17,118 nt of DNA, taken from assembly GCA_030672805.1 (NCBI GenBank), contig DAOVFR010000021.1, forward strand, positions 1 to 17,118, given 5' to 3'. This document shows, one piece after another, positions 8,052-16,600 of the stretch. The stretch's first letter is position 1, and every line of letters starts with the position of its first letter. The notes under the pieces were generated by a model, which saw nothing but the letters and a program-made list of their open reading frames with translations, was not told where the DNA came from and did no database searches. This DNA is from Candidatus Krumholzibacteriota bacterium (GTDB lineage Bacteria; Krumholzibacteriota; Krumholzibacteriia; Krumholzibacteriales; Krumholzibacteriaceae). A program made the position numbers and the translations under genes.

Positions 8052-8073
8052 GGAATTGTTACAAAATACCTTG
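8049..8073. repeat. second, weaker inverted repeat over the abiE -35 box
   Basis: CAAGG (8049-8053) and CCTTG (8069-8073) pair perfectly, with further matched positions inside (AxxT pairs at 8055-8057 with 8065-8067). The repeat overlaps the -35 element and shares the sequence AATTGT with the downstream palindrome, 57 bases apart. It may be a second AbiEi site; the arms are short enough that chance is possible. Confidence 0.35.
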
Positions 8074-8122
8074 CACTATATTCATTCTTCAATCTATCAG
8101 TGTCTGCTAAAGGGCGGCGAAG

Positions 8123-8845
8123 TTATATGAACTTCTCCCGTTTCTGCATATTATACAGTCCCAGGAGGATCGAAAGCACAATTCCCGCAAGGAGGTAGAG
8201 ACGGTTGTGCAGGATCACGCCGCCCCATATCGCCTCGTTCCCCTCGGACGGTATCGAGAACGGATTCAGGAAGATGTTCCACTTGCTGTACTCGAGCACG
8301 CCGGCGCTGATCCAGAACGCGAGCCCGACGATCACCATGATGACGGCCGTCCCGTTGCCGCTCCTCACGACCGTCGAAACCATGAATGCCAGGCTCCCGA
8401 GAAAGAAAATGGGGAACATCAGGTGAAAGACCATCCTGAATATGGGAACGGGCGCGATCGCGAGCGAGCTCAAGCTGCAGAGCAGTACCATCATGACAAA
8501 GACCAGGACGTATATCAGGGCCATTCGCACGAGCCAGACCTTGTAACGGTAGTTCGGGATGCCGAAGAGGATCTCGATCATCTGAACGTCGACGTCGCTC
8601 TGTATCCCGAACGCCGTGGGATAAAATACGAGAAGCAGGCCGGGAAAAAGCAGCATGTAGAAGACGGAACCCTCCGACGTGTCGGGATCGGAGCTGAAGA
8701 AGTCGATCAGGGTGACAAGCAGGTAGAACGCCACGGCGGCGATCAGGAAGAAGATGAATTTGTTCGCGAAGATGATCTTCAGATTGTACCTGCTCATCTT
8801 CACGAGCATGTCCGCCGCGTTGGCCAACCGCTGCCTGACAGTCAT
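8123..8845 (-). CDS. ABC-2 type transporter permease, six helices
   Basis: Integral inner-membrane permease, 240 aa from the ATG at 8845. About six hydrophobic helices are visible (roughly 30-50, 62-79, 106-131, 138-156, 168-186 and 215-231), with a basic, amphipathic N-terminus (VRQRLANAADMLVKMSRYNLK) typical of ABC-2 permeases, and it ends KREKFI. AAAGG nine bases before this ATG supports it over the GTG at 8863. It is the last gene of the efflux operon, 55 bases after the RND-ABC fusion gene, so it most likely pairs with that ATPase domain. No terminator is obvious before the abiE promoter. The substrate cannot be read from the sequence. The ABC-2 assignment rests on topology, size and neighbourhood more than on a signature motif. 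Confidence 0.75.
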   Translation of the reverse strand: MTVRQRLANAADMLVKMSRYNLKIIFANKFIFFLIAAVAFYLLVTLIDFFSSDPDTSEGSVFYMLLFPGLLLVFYPTAFGIQSDVDVQMIEILFGIPNYRYKVWLVRMALIYVLVFVMMVLLCSLSSLAIAPVPIFRMVFHLMFPIFFLGSLAFMVSTVVRSGNGTAVIMVIVGLAFWISAGVLEYSKWNIFLNPFSIPSEGNEAIWGGVILHNRLYLLAGIVLSILLGLYNMQKREKFI

Positions 8846-8900
8846 GTTCCTGCACCTTTCCACTGTTCCGTTCGCGGCATGAACCCGCGTACCGCCGGCG

Positions 8901-11237
8901 TCATCGTGTATCCTCCCTCAGCAGCCAGAGATAGGCATCCTCGAGCGTCGGGTCTATGGGCTGTGCGTACGCGACAGGCCTGTATTCGGCGAGGCAGCGC
9001 ACCCTGATACGGTCCCCATCGCGCATGTGATGGACAAGGAAGTGCTTTTTGCGGATATCATCGAACTCCGCGAGCGGTACGCCGAACTGCCACACGTGCC
9101 CGCGCGCGATCTCCGTCATCTTCACCGGTGAGTCGAGGTAGCGGAGTTCTCCCCTGTTCAGAACGGCAACGAGACGGCAGGAACTGCTGATATCCTCGAT
9201 GACGTGCGTGGAGAAGATAACGATCCGCTCGCGGCTGAGATCCACGAGCAGGTTCCTGAACCTGATGCGCTCCCGCGGGTCCAGTCCCGCCGTTGGCTCG
9301 TCGACAACTAGTATGCGCGGCAGGTGAAGCAGTGTCTGGGCGATTCCGATCCGCTGCTTCATGCCACCCGAGAACGAGCCGATTTTCTCGTCCCTGTGCT
9401 CTTCGATATGAACCGCCCCGAGCACGTAATCGATTCGATTCGCACGCTCTTCGCGGTCGAGAATGTTCTTGAGCATCGCCTGGTACTCGAGGAACTCGTA
9501 CGCCGTCATCCCCTCGTACGTTCCGAACTCCTGGGGAAGATAACCGATCAGACTCTGAAGTTCCTCGCGCTTCTCGAACGTATCGTATCCGTTTATCCAG
9601 ATCTTTCCGTAACTCTGGTCGAGCACGCCGCAGATCATCCGCATCAGAGTCGTCTTTCCCGCACCGTTCGGCCCCAGCAGCCCGAACATCCCGTGCCCGA
9701 TCTCGAGCGTGACGCCGCTCAGCGCCCGGAACGGCTGCCGCCTACGGCCGAGCAGCGGTATAATTTGAACAAAACGATAGAACTGCCGCCTGAGGAACGC
9801 GAACCGCCCCGAAATGCGGTTGATATCGACACGGTCACGATGGAGACGCTCCGATGTGGTATAGATCACCAGGGCGAGATACCAGATGATAGCGACGAAC
9901 AGGGTGAGCGCGATACTTCTCGTCCGCAAGTATAAGAACCCAAGCGACTGGGCGGGATACGCCCAGAGGATCACACGCCGCACGATGCCGATCGTTCTCT
10001 CCCGTTCGGGCCAGCCCCGCGAGGCGGTCCCCCTGGCGAGAAACCTCCGGATCGAAAGAAGAACGAAAAAGAGGTAAAAGTAGATACTGAAAGAGAGGAC
10101 GAGGAACCAGAACGAACTCCCGAGATATCCGTATGCAAAAAAGACCGCGAACCCCAGCAGCGGCAGCTGCCAGAAAAACCCATCATATTCCGGACCGCTG
10201 CCATTCCGCCCGGCTGCCTCCGCCCCGGCGCTGATCCGTTTTCCCTTGTTCCACTCGCGAATGAAACGCGCCGGATGATCGTACACCTTCGACAGATTCC
10301 TTACGACGATCGTGATCGGTTCACCGGGGGCGATGAACGTTTCCCGCGCGCTTCGGAGACTCGCCATGACGAGGTAAGTGAATCCCGGGATCAGGTTGAC
10401 AATGCCGAAAAGGCCCGCGAGCCGCCACAACAGGCTGTCGATGTTGATGTAAATCAGCCAGCAGCCGGTGATGAATACGGCAAGCTGCACCACCTTTATC
10501 CACAGCCCGAGCCCCCGCAGCCACTCGAGAGCCTTCTCCACTCCCGAGTAGACGACAGGAATGAGAACAAGTGTGAAGAGGGTGCTGATGCTCAGGCCTC
10601 CGATCACCGTGATGGCGAACGGCGCCCCAACCAGCGCCGCTGTTTCCGTCTTGCCCATCGCCAGTGGAAACATCGCGACGATCGTGGTGATCGCCGTGAT
10701 CAGGATCGGTCTTACACGGGCCTGGCCGGCTGTCATGAGCGCACGCGAACGGCGGAATCCGCGGCCGCGGAGAATTCGTGTGTAATCGATGAAGATGATA
10801 CCGTTGTTCACAACCACACCGAGAAGGATCAGGAAACCGGTGAGCGAACTTGCCACGAGCAGCGAGTTGCCAGTGAGGATCAGCGCCCAGAACGAACCGA
10901 TGGCTGCCAGCGGGATCGTGAACATCATGACGACGGGGGCCACGAACGATTCGAAGACCGAGGCGAGAATCATGTAGATCAGCACGATCGCGGCCGCTAT
11001 CAGGAAGAAGAACTCCCTGAACTCGTTCTCCCCATGTTCCACCTGGACGGCCGTGCCGGACGGTATTCTGAGATCGGCCACCATCCGGTCCACCTCGGCG
11101 CGCGCCGCCTCGAGCAGCGATTTCGACTCGTTCACCTCGGGAAGAAACTGGTACGAGATCTCGATCTGTTTTTCCTGGTTCACCCGGTTGATGCCGGAAA
11201 GTCCGAATGAATACACGATGCGGCTGAGCTGCCGCAA
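8901..11237 (-). CDS. 3' fragment of an RND-ABC fusion: C-terminal half of an RND permease, extra helices, ABC ATPase
   Basis: This 778-residue frame continues the RND permease encoded upstream. Residues 1-232 are the end of the second porter lobe and RND helices 8-12 (GVVVNNGIIFIDY; RVRPILITAITTI). Two extra helices follow (about 249-264 and 274-292). At 308-320 ITIVVRNLSKVYD is the first strand of an ABC ATPase. A membrane insert (321-503, about four helices) intervenes, then the ATPase resumes with FRALSGVTLEIG. ATPase motifs are all intact: Walker A GPNGAGKTT (522-530), Q-loop Gln569, signature SFSGGMKQR (621-629), Walker B ILVVDEPTAGLDP (642-654), switch His678. The frame opens only at a TTG with no ribosome site, so it is probably not an independent start. 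Adding one base to the G7 run at 11248-11254 joins it to the upstream fragment as a protein of about 1564 aa. Confidence 0.85.
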   Translation of the reverse strand: MRQLSRIVYSFGLSGINRVNQEKQIEISYQFLPEVNESKSLLEAARAEVDRMVADLRIPSGTAVQVEHGENEFREFFFLIAAAIVLIYMILASVFESFVAPVVMMFTIPLAAIGSFWALILTGNSLLVASSLTGFLILLGVVVNNGIIFIDYTRILRGRGFRRSRALMTAGQARVRPILITAITTIVAMFPLAMGKTETAALVGAPFAITVIGGLSISTLFTLVLIPVVYSGVEKALEWLRGLGLWIKVVQLAVFITGCWLIYINIDSLLWRLAGLFGIVNLIPGFTYLVMASLRSARETFIAPGEPITIVVRNLSKVYDHPARFIREWNKGKRISAGAEAAGRNGSGPEYDGFFWQLPLLGFAVFFAYGYLGSSFWFLVLSFSIYFYLFFVLLSIRRFLARGTASRGWPERERTIGIVRRVILWAYPAQSLGFLYLRTRSIALTLFVAIIWYLALVIYTTSERLHRDRVDINRISGRFAFLRRQFYRFVQIIPLLGRRRQPFRALSGVTLEIGHGMFGLLGPNGAGKTTLMRMICGVLDQSYGKIWINGYDTFEKREELQSLIGYLPQEFGTYEGMTAYEFLEYQAMLKNILDREERANRIDYVLGAVHIEEHRDEKIGSFSGGMKQRIGIAQTLLHLPRILVVDEPTAGLDPRERIRFRNLLVDLSRERIVIFSTHVIEDISSSCRLVAVLNRGELRYLDSPVKMTEIARGHVWQFGVPLAEFDDIRKKHFLVHHMRDGDRIRVRCLAEYRPVAYAQPIDPTLEDAYLWLLREDTR
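9729..10277 (-). other. four-helix membrane insert inside the ABC ATPase domain
   Basis: This segment encodes about 183 residues between the first strand of the ATPase (RNLSKVYD) and its next strand (FRALSGVTLEIG). It contains about four hydrophobic helices, in pairs near residues 353-373/375-397 and 424-440/441-460 of the 3' fragment, separated by the strongly basic stretch RRFLARGTASRGWPERER. An even number of helices keeps both halves of the ATPase in the cytoplasm. Confidence 0.65.
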
Positions 11238-13594
11238 CTCGTAGCCGCCCCCCCGGCACCGGGGATCAGGAGCCGCTGAAGGTCCTCGACCGTTTTGCTT
11301 TCATCCGCACCGCGCCTGATGACGATATCGTACTCTTCCGCTCCCTGTTTGTACTTGAGTCCCGAGGTGATCCCGCCCGAGAAGGTCCTGAGCTCGGCTC
11401 CGATTCCGGCAAGCGATACACCGAGGCGTTCCATGAGAGCCGTGTCGCTCAACAGGTGGATCTCCGGCCTGTCTTCGGCCACGGAGAACCGGGAGCTTGT
11501 CACGGATGGCAGGTCATAAAGGTGGAGCCGTATCTCCTCGGCGAAATTCCGCATCTTCTCGAAATCGCTCCCCTTGAGGATCACGCTTTCCGTCCGGGCA
11601 CCGATGCCGAACATCCTCTCGAGGCCCTTCCCGCGTCCACGACGGCCCCGAGAGCGCTGCCGGGTCTGCTCGAAGCTGACCTCCGCCGCGCTGTAATCCT
11701 TGATACGCTCCTGTATATCGCTTTTGACCTGACCGATATCCCGGTTCCGGATCTTCCGGAAATCCTCCCGGAGCTTCACCGTGAGCTTGGCGTCTTCCTT
11801 GTTGATGCTCGAGATGACATCCTGCTTTTCCTCGATCTCCTCCAGACGCGCCTCGAGATCGGCGATGGCCGCATCGGCCGCTTCGAGCGTCGTCCCGGCC
11901 GGCATGGTCACATACAGGTTCAGCTCGTCCGACTCCTCCTCACGCAGTGCGCCCGTGCTGAGCAACAGGCAGATCGCGACACTTGCGAAGAAGAGTGCGA
12001 TGGTCCCGATGATCGTCCTCATCGGAAAACGGAGACCGGATTTCAGGAGCAGCGTGTACACCTGGAACAGCCTGTCGTTCCTCGACACGGTCCGGAACTG
12101 ACCCGGAATATCGCCCCCGCCCCGCTGCAGGAAGAAATGGACCGCCGCCGGTATCAGCAGCAGCGCCACGGCGAGCGAGATAAAGAGTGTCGAGATGATC
12201 GAAACGCCGATGTTCCGGCCGATCATCTTGATCAGGTATTCGGACGAGAATATGAACGGCAGGAACACGATGACCGTGGTCAGCGTCGATGCGGCAATGG
12301 CCCTCCAAACCTCAGCGGTCCCCTCCGTGACGGCGCGGCCGCATACCATACCCTGGGAGAGCTTACGGTATATGTTCTCCAGAACGACCACGGAGTTGTC
12401 GAGCAGCATCCCGACGGCGAGCGCCATGCCGATAAGGGTGAGGATGTTGATCGGTATATCGAATGCATAGAAGAAATTGAACGAGGCGAAGACCGAAACA
12501 GGGACAGCGACCGCGATGATCACGACAAGCTTGATGTTCCTCAGGAAAAACCAGAGCACCACCACGGCAAGGAGTATCCCGACTCGCGCCAGGTCGATGA
12601 TCAGGTTGATGTTGTCCTCCATGAGAGCGGCTGTATCGACCTGGACGGCTATTTCGACGTCGTGCGACGAAAGGGCCCCGTTCAACCGTTCGATCACCGG
12701 GCGGACCTCATGTGCAACGTCGATCATGTTCGCCTGTGCGTCGCGAAAAAGCTGGATCGTGACAGCTTCCTTGCCGTTCACCCGGCTGATCGATTCACGC
12801 TCCTTGATGCCTACGGACACATCGGCGACATCCTTGAGGTAGACCGGGCCGTCGCGTCTCAGCACTATGTTCTCGAGATCGCGAACGTCGGTGTATTCGG
12901 CTATAACGTTGACGAAGTAGCTCCTGTCCTCCCCGTACGCCTGGCCGACGAAGACGACGTTCCGTCCGTTCTGCCCGATCAGCCGCTGCACCTCACTGAC
13001 CGTCACGCCGTACGCTTTGCAGGTCTCATCGTTCAGAACAATCTCGACTGATTTCTCCCGTCCGCCGAAGATCTCGATATTGGAGATGCCGTCGATGCTC
13101 TCGAGCGCGCTCCGCACCTTTGTATCGACGATGTTTCGAACCCGGTCAAGCCCACCGCCACCCCGCACCTCGAGCATCATCAACATGTTGCTGATCGATT
13201 CGAGATCGAACTTGATCACCTGCATGTCGAAGTCGTCGGGGATGGTCGATCGCAGCTCGTTGATTTTTCCCTGGAGTTTCAGAAATGCATACTTCAACCT
13301 CGCCCTGTCGCCGTACTCGATGTATATCCGGGCCGAGCCGGGGTTGATGTAGGTCTCGATCTTGTTGATGCCTTCGAGCGTTCCGATCGCTCCCTCGATC
13401 GGTATGACCGCCTGGCTCTCCATGTACCGTGGATCGACCTCTCTGAAGCTGCTGACCCGGACGAACAGATAGGGAAACTCGGTGTTCGGAAACAGCTCGA
13501 CCGGCAGGTTCCTGTATGAAATGTACCCGAGCATGGTCAGACCGATGAACAGCATGCTGATGAGTGTTTTTCGCCTGATCACGAAGCCTGTCAT
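11180..13594 (-). CDS. 5' fragment of the RND-ABC fusion: RND permease N-terminal half and second porter lobe
   Basis: Inner-membrane drug/metabolite:H+ antiporter subunit of the AcrB/HAE-1 type. Residues 1-782 are genuine RND sequence; the last 22 residues after the G7 run are out of frame and unlike any RND protein. Seen: helix 1 (IRRKTLISMLFIGLTMLGYI), the first periplasmic porter lobe (about 38-325), helices 2-6 with GMLLDNSVVVLENIY in helix 4 (Asp399, Asn400 where AcrB has Asp-Asp), helix 7 (526-546) and most of the second lobe. An Arg/Gly-rich loop lies at 645-663. The ATG at 13594 starts 82 bases after the first RND gene and has no clear ribosome site. Together with the 3' fragment it makes a full 12-helix RND unit. 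It may be one gene broken by a sequencing error, a true mutation, or a programmed or phase-variable frame change. Confidence 0.88.
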   Translation of the reverse strand: MTGFVIRRKTLISMLFIGLTMLGYISYRNLPVELFPNTEFPYLFVRVSSFREVDPRYMESQAVIPIEGAIGTLEGINKIETYINPGSARIYIEYGDRARLKYAFLKLQGKINELRSTIPDDFDMQVIKFDLESISNMLMMLEVRGGGGLDRVRNIVDTKVRSALESIDGISNIEIFGGREKSVEIVLNDETCKAYGVTVSEVQRLIGQNGRNVVFVGQAYGEDRSYFVNVIAEYTDVRDLENIVLRRDGPVYLKDVADVSVGIKERESISRVNGKEAVTIQLFRDAQANMIDVAHEVRPVIERLNGALSSHDVEIAVQVDTAALMEDNINLIIDLARVGILLAVVVLWFFLRNIKLVVIIAVAVPVSVFASFNFFYAFDIPINILTLIGMALAVGMLLDNSVVVLENIYRKLSQGMVCGRAVTEGTAEVWRAIAASTLTTVIVFLPFIFSSEYLIKMIGRNIGVSIISTLFISLAVALLLIPAAVHFFLQRGGGDIPGQFRTVSRNDRLFQVYTLLLKSGLRFPMRTIIGTIALFFASVAICLLLSTGALREEESDELNLYVTMPAGTTLEAADAAIADLEARLEEIEEKQDVISSINKEDAKLTVKLREDFRKIRNRDIGQVKSDIQERIKDYSAAEVSFEQTRQRSRGRRGRGKGLERMFGIGARTESVILKGSDFEKMRNFAEEIRLHLYDLPSVTSSRFSVAEDRPEIHLLSDTALMERLGVSLAGIGAELRTFSGGITSGLKYKQGAEEYDIVIRRGADESKTVEDLQRLLIPGAGGAATSCGSSAASCIHSDFPASTG
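11248..11254 (-). other. G7 tract where the RND-ABC reading frame breaks
   Basis: The coding strand reads GCC followed by seven G and then CGGCTACGAG. In frame, codons GCC GGG GGG lead into a tail of 22 unrelated residues. With eight G the frame runs on as GGC GGC TAC GAG TTG CGG (GGYELRQLSRIVYSFG), normal RND sequence. The missing base therefore lies within or next to the homopolymer. Confidence 0.85.
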
Positions 13595-13676
13595 ATCGTC
13601 GTCTTGGTGTGAAGCGTACCAGAAGGAGATCCGGCCGCCGCGGTCCTTCCCGTACCGGTTGAAACCTTTGTTCTCA

Positions 13677-16600
13677 TTACCCTGGGCGGCGAATTACCAC
13701 GAGGCGGTCGATCGTGAAATACACACAGGGAATCACGATCAGCGTCAGGATCGTCGAGGTGACAAGTCCCCCGATCACGGCGAGCGCCATCGGCGACCGG
13801 AGAGCGGCTCCCTCGCCGAACCCGAAGGTGAGCGGCAGGAGAGCCAGGATCGTCGTGATGCTTGTCATGATGATCGGCCTGATTCTCCGCCGGCCCGCCT
13901 CGATGATCGCATCGCGAAGCGCATGCCCCTCGCGCTTGAGATTGTTGATCGCGTCGACGAGGATGATCGAATCGTTCACCGCGATCCCGACGAGCATGAT
14001 GATCCCGATATATGCCATTATGTTGAGCGACCTGCCGAGAATGAAAAACATCAGCACCGCTCCCACGCCGGCAAGCGGAACGGTGAAAATAATGGTGAAC
14101 GGGTGCACGAGCGATTCGAACTGCGACGCGAGCACCATGTAAACGAGAATAATGGAAAGGATCAGGGCGAACTTGAGGCTTGCAAACGCCTCGCGTCGTT
14201 TCTCCTCCTCGCCTGTAACCACGAGTCTGTAATCGGGCGGTAACGGAACGGCGGCAATCCGCTCCTCGACGTCCCGGACCACATGATCGAACGGTTTCCC
14301 CTCCCTGATATGTGCCGTCACCTTCCCGATCCGTGTCTGGTTGCGCCTGCCGATTTCCCTGGGAGCGCTGCCCAACCGGATATCCGCCACGTCTTCGAGT
14401 CGAAACGTCCGTTCCCCCTTCACGAGAACGAGGTCTCGAACCCGGCTGACGCCGATCCTTGGAAGCCGCAGGGTAATATCCTTGCGTTCCCCCCCCGTGT
14501 CCCACGTTCCCGCATCCGTCCCCGAGAGCTGCTGCCTGAGCTGTTCGCTGATCTCACCGATCCCGATGTCGTACAGACCGGCCCGCACCCTGTCGATGAC
14601 GACCTGCACCTCGGGTCTTCCCTCCTCGAAACTCGTCTCCACGTTGTAGAGCTCATCCATCTCGAGAAGCTCGACTTTGAGCCGGGCTGTCAGCTCCTCG
14701 AGAAATTCGATCTCATCACCGATGACCTCGATGACGAGCGGGGCCGATTCGGTGCCGAGCGTCATCTGGAGCGCCGTCTGATCCTGGACGAACCGGGCCT
14801 CGAGGTCCGGTATTTCCCCGAGTCCGGAGCTGATGAGCGACATCACGCGCTCTGTCGAGACAAGCCTGTCAGGGCGGAGTATAATCTTCATTATCGCCGT
14901 ATTCTCGTCCTTGAAGATCTCTCTCTCGCCGCCGCCGGTCCCCGTCGCCGGGCCGATCCTGCTGTACAGGGTAAGGATATCGTCCTCGAGAAGCGTATTC
15001 ACGATCCGCTCGATGCTGTCCACCGTACGCTCCATTCGCGCGAGTTCGGCACCCTCGGGGAGACTCAGCTCCAGTGAAAACTCGCCCGTATCGGCCTTCG
15101 GAACAAACTCGCTGCCGATCACCGGGATGAGAAAAGCCGCCGCTGCTACAAGAAACACTGCAAGCGCTATCACAAGCCGCCGCCTGTCGAGTATTTTTGA
15201 AAGCAGTCCGCCATACCAGCCGAACCGGATCGAGCGGGCGCCTGCATCCAACGGCGCACTCGAGAGGAACCGCGTGCTCAGCATCGGAATAACGAGGATT
15301 GCGATAACGAGCGATGAGAGGAGGGCGAAGGTAACCGTCCATGCCTGGTCCTTGAAAAGCTCTCCGGCGGCCCCGTGCAGGTATACGATCGGCAGGAAAA
15401 CAACGATGGTTGTCACCGTCGAGGCGGTGATCGCCCCTCCGACCTGTGCCGTGCCCCGGATCGATGCTTCGCGCAGCCCGAGTCCCGCCTCCCGGTTCCG
15501 GAGGATGCTTTCCATAACCACGATGGCGTTGTCCACGAGCATACCCGCGCCGAGAGCAAGCCCTCCCAGTGTCATGATGTTCAGCGTCAGTCCGTTGAAG
15601 TACAGCAGGTTGAAGGTGGCGATGATCGAAACGGGAATGGCGATGCTGATTATCGCAGTCGTTCCGATCCTCCGCAGGAATACGTAGAGCACCGAGATTG
15701 CCAGAATGATACCGATGAGAAGTGTCTGTTTGACCTCGTTGATCGCGCTGATAATGAATTCGCCCTGGTTCTGGACCACCTCGAGCTCGTAGCCCGGAAG
15801 CGCCAGCCTGATACGTTCAAGCGCATCAAGCAGCTCCCTCGTCGCTTTGACCGTGTTGAATCTCGTTTCCTTGTAAACCGACAGTCCCAGGCAGCGCCTG
15901 CCGTCGACCCGCACGATGTTGTCGGGGTCGCGATTCTTCAACGTTACCGTTGCCACGTCACCGAGAAACACGGGTACCCGTTCGCACGTCCCTTCCTGCT
16001 GCATTCCGGGCTGCCGCCCGCCCTGTTCCCTGTACGCGATGATAACGTCCTCGATGTCCTGCAGCGACTGGAAGACACCGATCCCCTTGATAATGTATTC
16101 CGTTCCCATCTCCACGATGGAACCGCCCGAAATATTCTGGTTGAGGCCCTCGATCCGGCGTGCAATCTCCCCGGGGCTCAGGCTGTACGCCTCGAGCAGG
16201 TATGCATTCGTCTCGATGACAACTTCCTTGACCTCCTGACCGGAGAGCTCCACGTCGGCCACGCCCTCGAGCCTTATCAACTCGTTACGGATGTAATGCT
16301 CCGCGACCATGCGCAGCTCGTCCATATCGCCGATATCCGGATGCGACAGGCTCAGTGTCATGATCGGCTGTGCGTTGGGATCGTGCTGGGTTATCGTGAT
16401 CTCGTCGATCTCCTCACGCTGGCCGATGTAGCTGAGCGCCTTCTGCAGATCGAGAAACGCCTCATCCATGTCGGAGTCCCACGTGTACTCGACGGTGATC
16501 TGGGCCGAGCCGACCCGTATCCGTGACGAGACATCCATGACGCCGCGCTGGCGTATCGCGAGCGACTCTATGAGATCGACGAACCGGTTCTCGATCTCTT

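Noticed and set aside
11456..13051. 531-codon open frame on the plus strand antisense to the RND gene
   Set aside because: Its product is dominated by Asp, Arg, His and Glu with no hydrophobic core, the signature of a frame opposite a GC-rich gene, while the minus strand carries a clear RND protein.
15375..16526. 383-codon open frame on the plus strand
   Set aside because: It is the mirror of the first RND gene, with no recognisable domain or ribosome site.
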